A stretch of 64,000 bases of DNA from Lentinula raphanica (Eukaryota > Basidiomycota > Agaricomycetes > Agaricales > Omphalotaceae), in the NCBI GenBank assembly GCA_027919835.1, contig JANVFP010000002.1, positions 1,612,001-1,676,000 of the forward strand. Direction: 5' to 3'. Shown here piece by piece: positions 22,534 to 33,617 of the stretch (position 1 is the first letter of the stretch; each line of letters opens with the position of its first letter). The notes beneath the pieces were generated by a model. The model did not search any database. It saw only the letters and a list, made by a program, of their open reading frames with translations, and was not told the origin of the DNA. The translations under genes were made by a program, and so were the position numbers.

Positions 22534-24867
22534 ATGGTGGAAGACGATTTCTTCCATTGTACTCAGGACTTTTCATCTCCAGAGAATCGCGCTCGGATCC
22601 GGCGACTGATTCGACCTTGTTTCCCTCATGATATCCATGATTACGCTCTGGAAGGAATCTGTAGAGCTTTGGATGGCTTCCATGTCATCTCAGTAGTCAA
22701 GACAGGTGGTGGAAAGACCACTTACTTTTCGGGATTCATGGTAGCGCTTCAGGAGCTCGAGAAACTCCCAGATTCCGATGACTTGAAGCAGTGCTTATGT
22801 CGTCCTATACCCCAGAATGCAATCAGTATTATTGTATATCCTACTAAAGGTTTGGAGGAGGAAATGGTGCGTCTCCTATGTTCAGACATTTTCATCCTGA
22901 CTGACTGTAGCTGAGAACAGGCTCAGACCTTCAATAACTTAGGAATTCCCTCACTAGCAATTAATGAAGACACATTGAAGGCTGCTCGTACCGAGCGCGT
23001 CGATTTGTGGGCTCAGGCCATACAGCCTCACCTCCGGTGCCTGCTTCTCTCTCCAGAACAACTCTCGTCACAATCATTCACTGCCACACTCTCTAATATC
23101 TCGTTCTACTCCCGTATAATTGCCCTTGACGTTGATGAAATCCACTTGATCCTTACATGGGGTGCTCCTGGATTCCGCCTCTCATTTCGTGATATTGGGA
23201 ATGTCCTTATGCGATTACCGCGTTGGACTACCCTCACAGGTGTCACCGCTACCCTTCCCAAGGACACCGACACCAACACTATCATACAAATCCTTGGTTT
23301 GAAACCAGGGTCCTTTGCTTTTTCCCGCCGCTCAAATCGAAGACCTACGCTACAGCTCATCTTCCGCGTGCTCAGACATGGCTTCACAGGGTTGGGCATT
23401 TCCAGACTTTGACTGGGTGATTGCTGGTCGCAGGAAAACCATCATTTACTGCCGCACGATTTCGCTAGCTTTCCGTCTTTTTGTATACCTATGGCACAAG
23501 GACTCTCCATCAAACTCAATAGCCCGACGAAAACGATTCCGATTGTACTGCTCCCTCTATTCTAATCAGTATAATAAAACCTCTCGGGATGTATTCGTGA
23601 ACAATCCGCATTGCCAAGTCCTGATATCAACAGATGCACTCAAAGTTGGTAACGACTTCCCGAATATAGATGATGCCCTTGTCATTGATGCGGAAGATCC
23701 ATCCGACATCCTGCAAAAAGGTGGCCGTGCAGGACGAAGACCACCTTATTCGAATCCCGGTCCTCGTTGTATCTGCTACTTCACACAGTCTACAATGGAA
23801 CGTGCTAAGACAGTTGTTGCGAGTGGGAAGGATGAAGATCTGAATGGCTGTTCTGGAAAGATGACTGTTCACATGGCTCGTCTTCTTACCGCAAAATGCA
23901 TTGTGCGGGAACTCGATGTTCAGTTCGATAATCCCGTTGATGAGGTTCCATGCACCTGCGAGACCTGTGGGAAACTGCCTCCCCCTTCTTCTGATACCAA
24001 CTGTCAGTGCAGTGGTTGCAAGCCTGAGGTCTCCTTACCAGCTCTTCCTCGACAGAACGCTGCATCTCGTCCGGGTCGAGGTATTGTAATGGCCAATCAC
24101 CTCAGCAAAGAGATGCGGAAATATGGTCAACACGCTCTTAAAGAATTTCGTTACCGAATCTGGGAAGAAGCAGAAGAAGCAGAGATGGAATGGTTTCACC
24201 CACTCGGCTTGCTCACTGACACAAGTGTTAACGATATTCTCGATGAATTCTTGAGACTCGAAACCATCGATGATCTCTTGCCCTATGTCAATGAGTTTCT
24301 TCATGGCCATGAACATGCTCTCTTGGAAGAAATCCAGACACTATGGAAGAAGTTTCGCCGAATGAATATTGGATTGGATCCCGATGAGATGTACGTCCCT
24401 ACTCGTTCCACTTGCTAACTCAAATTGATATTGCTATATTGTAGCCCGGTCAATGAAAATCCTCGAAACAACACACAGCTAGTGCCAACGGCATCATACG
24501 ACACATTCTTCTCATCATTACAGGCCTCAGATGTATCCCAGCCTCTACAATCACGGATTGTGCTCAGAGAAAAGTGCGCAGTATTCTATACTTTCTGACC
24601 ATAATCTTCGCTGTACTTAAATGAATTCATTTTGAACAGTCCGGGCGCACCCAGAAAAGCCTCAACAAACGTTGTATCAACGTCAAGCCCTGGAAAACGA
24701 AGCCTTCCCCCCAATGCCCCATCCAAAAGCCCCGCGAAACGTGTCAAAGGGAACAGGCTCCCAGTATGTTATTCACTTTCTATACTTTTTCGCATGCCAA
24801 CGTTTTGAAGGTCAAGACTATCAAAATCAAGGAGAATGTTAGACTCAACATATACCCGTATACCTAA
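22534..24867 (+). pseudogene. RecQ-like DEAD/DEAH helicase with a +1 frameshift
   Basis: A SF2 helicase of the RecQ-like group expanded in Agaricomycetes. The ATG at 22534 (MVEDDFFHCTQD) is the first in frame. Motif I is KTGGGKTT, motif II is DVDEIHLI (DExH) and motif III is GVTATLP; domain 2 has RKTIIYCRT, STDALKVGNDFPNIDDALV and motif VI QKGGRAGRR. A Cys-rich segment follows (CTCETCGKL ... CQCSGC), then a helical tail. Introns are about 22867-22920, 24391-24445, 24575-24640 and 24765-24811; the stop is at 24865-24867. The two helicase domains are in different frames: the upstream frame ends shortly after RVLRHGFTG and the downstream frame takes up at WAFPDFDWV. One extra G in the run 23389-23391 explains it, and no intron can. 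Either the copy is dead or this is a sequence error. Confidence 0.75.
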
Positions 24868-24894
24868 TGCTATTGTGATATAATCTTTCTCGAT

Positions 24895-27800
24895 CTACTC
24901 TTTGTTTTCTTGCTCCGATTCACCAAAGTTGATATCTGAGTCCTGTTCGATTGCACTATCCGGATCGAAGGCAAAACCATCCTTCCTGAGCTGGTCATTA
25001 TTAAGCATCGCCTGCACTGGAGCATCGAAGATATGGATTTCGGTATGTGACATATTCTGATCTTCTAGGTGCTCTGTCGCCTCATTGAGATTTCTGACCC
25101 AGCATGTATCGTGGATCCATTTCTGTAACCGGCCTTGTGCAAGGCTAGCTATACCGCGCCCAAGATCGTCTGTGCGATCCGGATCTGCCTCTCGGTATTG
25201 TCGCCCCTTCCGGAAAAGATGGAGCTCCTCCAGTTGGTAACGCGTTGTCAGTTTCCGAATCTCTGCTATCCGAGATGGCGCTAGATGATTCCCGGCTCGA
25301 TTAGCAAGGCCCAAACTAGCGTGGTGAACCTTCTTTGTCTGCCTGAAGCGATAGACATTCGGTGATAATCGCTCGCGAGTGTGAAAGTTGTCAAAGCCTT
25401 GATCGTGGTTGACGTGCTCATACAGTTCTTCTTGCAGCTGCTCCTGGAATAGATCTCCTGCTTCGAAAGAATGACCGTTTGTACTGATAAGCCAATTCTC
25501 AAAGAAGAAGTCCCTGAGCTGGGGACTTGATTCAAGCTCTAGGTTACAGATCATCTCGAGCAGATACCCTGTATACTTCGTATGTGATGATCCAGCAAAA
25601 GTGAATGTCATCATCTAACTCACACAATTAGGTTATAGATCATATACAATCTCGATATGAACATACCTTCAAACACTCCCAGACACACCCGACATCTCCT
25701 CGATGAATTCCTTCTGTGGCGAGTCGTGAAAGTAATCCATCACAGATGAACTGCGTGGATCTGGCAAGTGTCTCGTCCCCTACAAAAACCTCGTTCTCTG
25801 ATTCTTGGTCTGCCTTTTTGGTCTTCTTCTTTTTGCCTTTGCTCTCACTGGGAAGTCCTATGTTGATCAAGCTTTTGTCGGTCCTTGGAACCTTCCATTC
25901 ACTGCCTTCTTTATAACCAGTGCCATGCCTCATCAACTTCGTGAATGCTTTTGGTGACCCAAATCTGTGGTGAAGGCTCACGGCAACTTTATGTAAGTCA
26001 TCGAAAGATGGGAACTGTCTGGTTTCTGAGAGCATCTTCAGATGCTCGAGTAGATCGTCTGCATCAAATTCCATTCTATCACAAAGTCAATGATGCTTAC
26101 ATTTCGAACACAAAGCAAACGAACCTCCAGATATCCAAAACACGGGCTTCGACTTGTGTTTCTAGCAAGTCCATGTATCGATAATAGTCAACTTTACTGA
26201 CATTGCCTGGTGCTTTGCGTTTCAAGGTGTTGGCTCCAAAACCGAGCGTCGATGGATCAGCGCTAGTAAGTCCAACCCAGTGAGCCTCATATATCCGGCT
26301 GAGATTTGTCCAGACAGTGTGCCAAACTTCGAGAAAGGGTTCAAGCAACTCCATGCGTTCAAACTCGTTCTCTTGGAATTGAAGGTAATTCTTCAGTTGA
26401 ACCATCCTTTCGTAACTGAGCCCATCTCCGCCTGCCAGAATCAAGCGCTTGACAAAGTTATTGGGTGACTGTCCGAGTTGTGCGAAGAAGTCCTTCAATG
26501 CCTTCAGCAATTCCGATGTTGTTGTTTCGTTGTAGCCGTTTGACTTTAATGGATATATCTGATTCTTTCGCGGTGAGACTTTTGATTTAGTGCCGATCTC
26601 TTCATATGTTTTCCGAAGGGAAGCTGAATATTCCTGAACATTTGGGATGTTCATTGTGTAATCGAATAGGATATCTAGCCACAGCAAAGGAAGAGCGTTG
26701 TTCAGGAAGGGGTGATCTACTAGCTTCCAGAGTGCCGGAAAGGTCAATGTTGAACGTAAGTCCTTCTTCAACCATTCACGCTTTTTCTCAAGGCTGAGAG
26801 CATCACCAAGCTTGCCCTCTGCCTTGACGTATGTTCCAGCACACCCAATCATCATGCGCGCTTCGCGTCCAATCCGTTCAAATCGCGCGTGGACTTGCTT
26901 TTGCATATTGTCGAATCTGAGTACACCAGACTCGTCTGTGCTACGAGCGATCTTCAGTATTGCTTGATGGTCAGCTTTGGCATATCGATCAAGTGCGTCA
27001 AGTACTGTTGTGTAATTTGTCAATGCACCAATACGTGATTCGTGATCGAACAAGTAACGGTTGGCACCACAGGCAAATAGAAGCAGACCTTTCTCTGCAG
27101 GTAAGAGGTTCGCATTCCGATTCTTCGAGAATAACAGAGATGATATAGCATATGTAGCAACCTAATACACAAAGATCAAGTTTCTTGGAACATGTTTGCA
27201 CTGGGGACAATCGACTCACAGTTTCAGGTGGGCGATAATTTCTTGATATGGCGCGCGTACCAGCAGGTGCATCCTTCGCGCGACTGACTCGGTTTCGACT
27301 CTGAGGAGTTGCCAACATTACGCAATAGTGCCACAGTAAGGGATGTCCAACACGGAGCAGATTTTGTGCAGTATGAAATGTCTCTGCACCAAATGTTTGC
27401 TCGTTGGATGAAGATTCCGGCACATCAGATTTTGAAGTATGTAGACCACCTTCAGGCGACGACAGCTCATTGAACTTTTCCAATAGGTGCTCTGCCACAA
27501 GCTGTGCAGCGAAAGACGTGAGAGCAGGACGTGCATGCCGAATCCTTTCAAAAGGAGTGGTGACAGAAAACATCAAATCTCGCTCATCTACTTCAGTCTG
27601 GCCTGGTTCAAGACCATCTGTCTCTAGCTCTTCATTTCCTGAACCACATCTGTTTGACCGAGGAAGTCCCATGGGATGAATGACCCACTCTTTCAGGATG
27701 CGCGCCAGTGGATATTTGGGATCCTTGCCCCTTCCCATGAAGAGGGAGAGTTCATGGGCATGTTTGCGAGAGCGTCCTTGGATTTCAGATCCATCTTGAT

Positions 27801-28203
27801 CTCTGACCCGAGAGAAATAGTAAAGAAACTCTCCCACTGTCCACGACTCCTCACTTATCACACGAAGGATATTCTCCAGCTTGATAGCAACAGGATCGGT
27901 AATAGTTGACCCTTTGCCAAATCCAGTGCGCGAAGATGGTTTCCGTGAAGAAGGATAGTTGATTGACATTGGACTCGGAGTGGATGGAGTATGAGATGGC
28001 TGAGACTGGTGAGGGTATGGACCCAGAGGATTGAGCGTATACATCAGGATAGGTTGCATCAATGGAGGGGGGATAGGGTAATGCGGCATGTAAGGTGTTA
28101 CTGGTGTTGATACACTTCCAGGTGTACAGGAATGTATTGGAAGAGTATTTTCTTCGGTGTCTTCGGTGTCTTCGTTGTCTGACATTGAACTTCTGGTGCT
28201 CAT
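24895..28203 (-). CDS. DUF6589-domain protein, intact, 1,049 residues
   Basis: Four exons (introns 25615-25666, 26076-26124, 27162-27219). Residues 1-90 are Pro/Ser-rich and low-complexity. The next 200 include KLENILRVISEESWTVGEF and ARPALTSFAAQLVAEHLLEK. The conserved core, which I recall as DUF6589, includes RFDNMQKQVHARFERIGREA, FVKRLILAGGDGLSYERM, LEPFLEVWHTVWTNLSRIYE, AHWVGLT, FTFAGSSHTKYTGYLLEM and RGIASLAQGRLQKWIHDTCW; it ends in an acidic tail. No function is established for this family to my knowledge. Invariant acidic residues (the Asp in AGGDGLS, Glu in EVWHT and YEAHW) could form a nuclease or transposase-type active site, but that is only an inference. It faces the RecQ-like helicase, 27 bp from its stop, inside inverted repeats. 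In contrast to the helicase the frame is undamaged. Confidence 0.8.
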
Positions 28204-28329
28204 AAATGAAACGCACAAAATACTGCAATTTTTTCGTGCAAAAGCATAGAACTCATAGGGATCGGTATTATGTCATCGATATTACATGAGCGGCAATGCA
28301 ACGGCTTCAAGGTGGACTTTCAAATCTTT

Positions 28330-28366
28330 GACCCATGAGGGTCCTTCGAGCCCTAGCCACCAGGCT
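28330..28366 (-). repeat. Right terminal inverted repeat of the RecQ/DUF6589 unit (inner copy)
   Basis: Reverse complement of the left terminal repeat as described at 22374-22410. Outside it lies a 57-bp segment (28367-28423) that ends in a second, partial copy of the terminal sequence (ctagccaggct against ctagccaccaggct) and contains an 8-bp hairpin (ttcacaaa ... tttgtgaa). Confidence 0.65.
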
Positions 28367-28423
28367 TATTTCACAAACGAGTTTACTCTTTTTTTTGTGA
28401 ACATCAAGACGGCTAGCCAGGCT

Positions 28424-28434
28424 ACAGGAAGGTT
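28424..28434 (+). repeat. Right copy of 11-bp direct repeat (candidate target-site duplication)
   Basis: acaggaaggtt, identical to 22363-22373. It directly follows the terminal sequence ccaggct. Confidence 0.7.
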
Positions 28435-28624
28435 GAGGAGAGGACGCCGGGGGAGATAGGGCATCGGCCACAGGATACTGCCGGATCCGGTGTTTGGTAC
28501 TATTTGCGAAAAGAGTGTGGGAAAAAAATAATTTCATACCTGGAAGGACCTTGACAAGCAAGGTAATCGCTCAGTCGACAGGCCCAAGACTCTTTGGTAC
28601 GAAGACAGTAATTCACACCATACA

Positions 28625-30411
28625 CTAATTCAAAGCACCTTTTGCGGTATCTTCAATCTTCTCCTCTATCTCCTGTACCTTTTCTTCGACTTTCTGCACC
28701 TTCTCCACTACCTTCCCAACTCCTCTCTGAGCCCTGACCATCCCAAAGCCCCAACTGAACCCGAAACTGACCCCGGCACCGTCAGATCTGATATGATTAT
28801 CCGAACGATTGAATGCTCCTTGTTCCCATCTCTCAGTCTCCTTCTCGTGTGCATCCCACGTCTTCCATAGACCTTCTAGCGTCGTGTATTTCGGCTTATA
28901 CCCCAAACCACCCAGATAAGGGTCTAGCCTCGCTCTTGAATCATCGAATATAAGATGTACCATGGTAAGATTGAACAAAGACGGTTGGAGGTTCACTAGA
29001 TCCTTGTTCACGGATGGTAGAAACGAGAGTTTCAGTTGATGGCGGAGAAGATAATACACCTCGATGATGTATGCCAAGATGAGCATAAGCGTGGGGGATA
29101 TTTCTGGGAAGAACGTCTGGCCATTGGTGAGAGTTTCGAGTGTGACATAGACGTCTCCGTAGGTAGGAGGGGGACCAGGATCAGCGATTGTGAATGCTTG
29201 GCCCCCGATATCTGGGAGACGAGCTAGTGAAGAATCACTCCGGTTTCGTTCTTGTTCCTCCACTTCAATCAGCCTCTTCTCGTAGCACAAATGCGCGTTC
29301 GCGCAATTCTCTACATAAACGAAGTGGGAGACAATATTCGATATCCACGTCGGGTTTGTCTTGCGTACAAGATAGGCCCCGCATAGCATGTCTCCGCCTG
29401 GACCAAAGACACCGTTACCAGGTCGGATACAGCCCGTACGGAGACGACGACGGAGAGATGTGGTTTCTGTCTGTACAGTGGCGTTTGACTTCGGAAGAGA
29501 CTGGGCTTTATCTGCCTCCCGAACGCGCTTCTCCGCCAAAAATTTGGAGTACGCGTAATTTGAGAAAAACTGGGAATGTTTCGTTGGCATTGACGGGCTA
29601 TCGTCGTCGTCGTTTAGACATTGTACGAAATTCTCCGGCTCTGCCTCCCAAGGCCAGAGTAAGAACCTCGATGCACGGACACCCACAGAGCCGGAGGAGG
29701 TGTATATCAGAATAGTCGAATCTGAATGATTAGAATCCGAACGAGTAGCGGACGCGTCTATTTCGAGCGCAGCATCGATAACATTCTGTGTGCCGTCCAC
29801 GTTGACTCTGGTAGAATTCGGAAGAAGCCCAGACGAGCGTTCGTAGAAACGGATGTTGGCTGCAGTATGAAAGACAGTCGTGGGTATATGCTCCGATGAA
29901 GTTGAGCTTCCTGGCCATTCAGCCTTGAACGCCTTCATGACAGCTTCTCTATCGCTGATATCCACCACCATATACTGAACATCTTTGCCTATTCCGTACT
30001 TCAGATCGTGTCTGGCTGGTAAGCGGATATCGATAACACGGATGTTCTTGGGGTTTTCTCCACGCTGTAGAAGTTGAACGACTATCCAGCCTCCGAGGAA
30101 TCCAGCCTGGGAGGTGATCGGGATGAACTTCAAAAGTTGTAAATGGTTTCGATCTAAAGTTTGCTCACTCCTCCGACAACAATATATCTCCTACCCGTCT
30201 TTTCCGTTTCACCTTTGTCCTCCTCGTTTCTCTCACTCATCCGTTCCTTGAGTTCCGCCACATCTTCCTCTGTAACCCTTCTCGGGGACACCTTCAACGC
30301 TCTCTCGGGTATACTCCAGAGTTTTCTGTCATTGATTCGGACATATGTATACAAGCCAGCAATAAGGGTGACAAGGAGTGCGCAGAGAGACCAGCTCATG
30401 CCAGCCAGCAA
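28625..30411 (-). CDS. Membrane-anchored extended SDR, 3-beta-HSD / sterol C4 dehydrogenase type
   Basis: An NAD(P)-dependent oxidoreductase of the 3-beta-hydroxysteroid dehydrogenase / sterol-4-carboxylate 3-dehydrogenase class. Two exons (intron 30107-30168). Residues 1-23 (MLAGMSWSLCALLVTLIAGLYTY) form a membrane anchor. The Rossmann signature VVGGAGFLGG spans the splice site. VFHTAANIRFYE and the catalytic YAYSKFLAEK (YxxxK) follow, then RPGNGVFGPGGDM and HFVYVENCANAHL. A hydrophobic segment (LILAYIIEVYYLLRHQLKL) precedes a C-terminal coiled coil rich in VEEKVQEIEEKIED. The C-terminal helix and Asn/Ser-rich inserts make it longer than typical ERG26, so substrate is uncertain: ergosterol-like C4 demethylation is possible but other hydroxysteroids or polyketides are not excluded. 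No damage is seen. Confidence 0.8.
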
Positions 30412-30550
30412 CTGCAGGATAACACGGGTGGATGGAAGTAAGAAAAGAAAAGATCGGGAACAGAGCGGGAAGTTGTTAAGTAACTTATGTAAGTTTCTAC
30501 TATGTAAGTACTAAGTACTCGCTATCGGTCGCCGGTCGGAGACAATCATC

Positions 30551-31871
30551 TCAGCTAGCATCCAAAATATCCCTGAAAACCTTCATAGTCTTTTCAGGCT
30601 CATCCCAATGCATCTAATAGACGATAAGATCGAGTATGCCACTTGCAGAACGAAAGAGTCACTCACAAAATGATTCGCGCCGTCAACGACAACAAACCTA
30701 AAGAACTTCCCCTTCTCTCCCTTCCCATACTTCTCATCATCATCTTCCATCTCCCAAAACGTCGGCAAGATGAGCGAAGAAGTCTTGTCTCCAACAACCT
30801 CCCATACCGCGCCGTGATTTTTCATATTGCGTAAAGCAGGAGTTGTCCTAAGTTGTTCATCAAAGCACGCCTTGAGATACGCTTTCCTCAACTGCCTCTG
30901 AAGCACCCTAGAGTACGTTATATCGACACTAGACTCCGGTGTCACGATGACGATCTCATCATACTCAGCCTTGGTGAACGTGTATATCGTGGGCATTGGG
31001 GAAATGTCTGGAGCGATAACGGTCTGGATAGCGTCCGAGTCGCGGTGAGCAAAAGCGTCTTTGGGATATGAGAAGTATCCAGTGATGAGGTGAGTGAAAA
31101 GCGGTCCGCGAGAAACAAGAGGTATGGTAGGATCAAAGAGGGGGGACCATAGGCCAGGAGGAACAGGTAGACCGATGCTTGTCAGAGAAGGTTCTGCAAT
31201 TGAAGATGGAATCAATGAAAACGAGAATCATACTAAAGAGGCTCTTCTCCTACGATCAACTCACCTAACATCACATGAGTCCTCAGGTACTTCCCCAACC
31301 TATCTCGCATTTCCTCAGAAACAAGGGGAGAATCAACATTCGCCATCGCCGCTGTTGTGAAGGTAGTTCCCAAGGACCAACCGATGAGAGCTATGCCCCC
31401 CTTACGCTTTCCATCACCACCATTCTCATCTTGTACCGGATGAAGCCCCAGCTGTTGGATAATCCCATCGACGAACTGTAGTATTTCCACGCCTCGGAGC
31501 TCCAGAATCGCCTCCTTGCGAGCATTTACGGCAGGATCATCGCTACCCTCGTCTTTGGCGAAGAACGTTCGTTCTTCCTCAGTGAACGGCGTTGACCCGG
31601 GAAATCCTCGTCTGCTTGGCGCTATGACTCTTATGTTGTACTGAGTACTGAGAGGTAGGAGTCGTTTGAATATACCTGGGCGAAGGAGAAGGGTGTGTCA
31701 GCAAGCAGGGCAGAGATTCAAGGCAGTGGAACTCGTACTGTTGCTGAACGAATTACCATGGACCAATATGATAGTCTCGTATGGAGATTCTGATGCTGGC
31801 GGACCACTATCCAAGTATGAAAGGACGACGTTGGATGTAGAGCTCAACTGAACCTGGCCAGAGAAAGACAT
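30551..31871 (-). CDS. Alpha/beta hydrolase
   Basis: A serine hydrolase-fold protein; substrate unknown. It starts MSFSGQVQLSSTSNVVLSYL at 31871. The oxyanion-loop pattern TIILVHGNSFS, the nucleophile elbow IALIGWSLGTTF and the catalytic-His region DGANHFMHWDEPEK are all present; the last spans an intron and is followed by MKVFRDILDAS and the stop at 30551-30553. An insert of about 150 residues between elbow and His (a lid: SYPKDAFAHRDSD ... TFTKAEYDEIVIV) carries an acidic stretch (EMEDDDEKYGKGEKG). Four or five short introns have standard ends. It sits 139 bp beyond the start of the SDR gene on the same strand; a shared pathway cannot be inferred from that alone. Confidence 0.75.
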
Positions 31872-32084
31872 GGTAAGGAAGAAGGCTCATACATAACCCG
31901 CACTCCCACAGATCGTGTTCACGAATCGAACAAATACGATTGATTGATGCTCGTTGTATCATGTGTGCTCTTGAAGTAGCCTAGAGAAGCCTGCGCTCTT
32001 GATCGGAATCCAGAATGACACTGGGCGTTTAGTAAAGGTAAGAACACAAGCTGGATTCAGTACGAAAGTCACATCGTAGAGCAA

Positions 32085-33160
32085 CTAAACGAGTTTCTTA
32101 ACCTCCTCCTTCTTTGTAGCATTTGTCTCCATATCCGGCCCAGTCTCTTCGAGCTTCTGCTCTATAGCTTTCGCAGCTTGCAGGACCTGTGCCTCTATCT
32201 TTTCCTCTACCGCTTTCGATATCTCTACAACCTTTCCATCTTCATCCTTCAAAGCTTCGATGACTTTCTCCTGTACACCCTTGACAGATGATTCCTTCTC
32301 CTTTGCGCCTAACCTCCATACCTCTCCAATCTTCAACCCAGTAACCTCCTCGACTTTGCCTACGCCTCCTACGACTCCACCTTCAAAGTTATTCCTCGCA
32401 CGTTGAATCATTTCCTTCGTCCTCTCCCATGTCATCTCACTATGCGCCTTCGCTATGTCGTGCTTCTCTGCGAGACTAGGTAGATACCTATCTTCTAATG
32501 AGCCAAAATACGAGGTGACGTTGGTCGTAGTTTTTGGTAGGAAGTGGTATGAGGAGACAGCGAAGAGGAGGGGAGGGAAAGTCAAGCGAAGAGGAAGCGA
32601 GCGAGAGCGAGTAAGGATAGAGCCAGTGAGAGTTGCAACACCGATGTATAGCACAGAGGGTGTAAGAGATTCCTCTGAAGACATGAGTGACTTTACACGA
32701 TCTGAGGAGAATACATAGACGTGAAATCAGCGAGTGTCAGATGAAATTGAAAGACTAAGAGAAGACATACTCTCGACCGCCATCTCAATTCCTATCCACC
32801 TATCCACCAACCCTTGAACTTTCTTGTACCCATCTCTGTACGTCGCAGTCACCTGTTTGCGCACGACACCGATTTGTTTTTCGAGCTCTGAAGGGACTTC
32901 TTGGAGAACGATCTCTTGGTCCTGGTAGGGATATATTGGGAGCTACTAGCACAAACATGAGCGCAGATACTGATGGTTGTTGCAACAGCACGACCTTCTC
33001 TTTTGATGGACCACCGGGTGATGAGAGTAGCACACTGGTGGCACCAAGAGATAGAGAACCCAAACCTGCGCTTTTGAGCTATGTGTTGACTTGTGAGTAA
33101 GACAGAGCGACTTTCGAGAGGACGAGAGCAACATACGAGGCGCTGCCTGGCAAAGTTCAT
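32085..33160 (-). CDS. MICOS complex subunit MIC26/MIC27 (apolipoprotein O family)
   Basis: A mitochondrial inner-membrane protein that helps form crista junctions and binds cardiolipin. Four exons: MNFARQRL, then KSAGLGSLSLGATSVLL, then (after a 52-bp intron) KLPIYPYQDQEIVLQEVPSE. The last exon has SLTPSVLYIGVATLTGSILT (first membrane helix) and LPLRLTFPPLLFAVSSYHFL (second helix), followed by TTNVTSYFGSLEDRYLP. The KLPIYP start and LEKQIGVVRKQV helix are typical of the fungal family. The N-terminus is short and basic/aliphatic, fitting a mitochondrial presequence. The C-terminal third is a long Lys/Glu-rich helix (KGVQEKVIEALKDEDGKVV), longer than the yeast proteins and common in basidiomycetes. 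MIC26 against MIC27 cannot be decided from sequence alone. Confidence 0.78.
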
Positions 33161-33617
33161 TGAAGAAAGTTTTGACCGGAAAATGTCGGCGATTCGGCGT
33201 AAGAGCACCGGCGTCAATTGAGCGTCTATTACAGGTTCGACCAAGGACGTTCAATTTCAACAAATCTCTTCTTCCTCTTCCTCTTCCTCTTCATTACACG
33301 ATTCTTGGCCCTGTATTAATATAAGTACTCTCGAGGTATGAAGTTTGAACACTTCATATTGACCCCTCGAGTTTTGGCCTTCATACTTCTTTCTTTGAGT
33401 AAGTCTCTATCCGCACCGCGCGGGTCCGCGCCCCTCAAATTCGCCAGATTCAAGTTCCCTTTGCAAGCCTTTGCATGTGAACGTCATGCTTACCTATTGA
33501 AGGTGAATCTACCTTTAATGACCTGGTGAAGATCATGAACATCATCGCAGCATGTTTCTCTGGGTCTCGAGCAGACGTATATCGTATTCAGCGTGAAGCG
33601 ATGGCACATCTATGGAA
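33161..33617. other. Intergenic; CTTCCT microsatellite
   Basis: Holds a short repeat of cttcct units at about 33267-33292, upstream of the MIC26/27 start. A 63-codon frame at 33338-33529 starts with a hydrophobic segment (LAFILLSLSKSLSA) but has no relative I recognise; not called as a gene. Confidence 0.5.

Larger units (their letters stand above)
22374..28423. mobile_element. Candidate two-gene DNA element: RecQ-like helicase + DUF6589 protein
   Basis: A 6,050-bp unit. It has inverted terminal regions (left 22374-22410; right inner copy 28330-28366), of which 25 bp (22386-22410 against 28330-28354) match at 22 of 25 positions. It is flanked by the 11-bp direct repeat acaggaaggtt on both sides. 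Between lie only two genes, facing each other, with stops 27 bp apart: a RecQ-like helicase (+) and a 1,049-residue DUF6589 protein (-). The right end carries an extra 57 bp (28367-28423) that repeats the terminal sequence. This geometry (inverted ends, duplicated target, two genes and nothing else) is what a transposon would leave. I know of no description of this gene pair as an element; that is a statement about my knowledge, not a search result. Confidence 0.65.
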
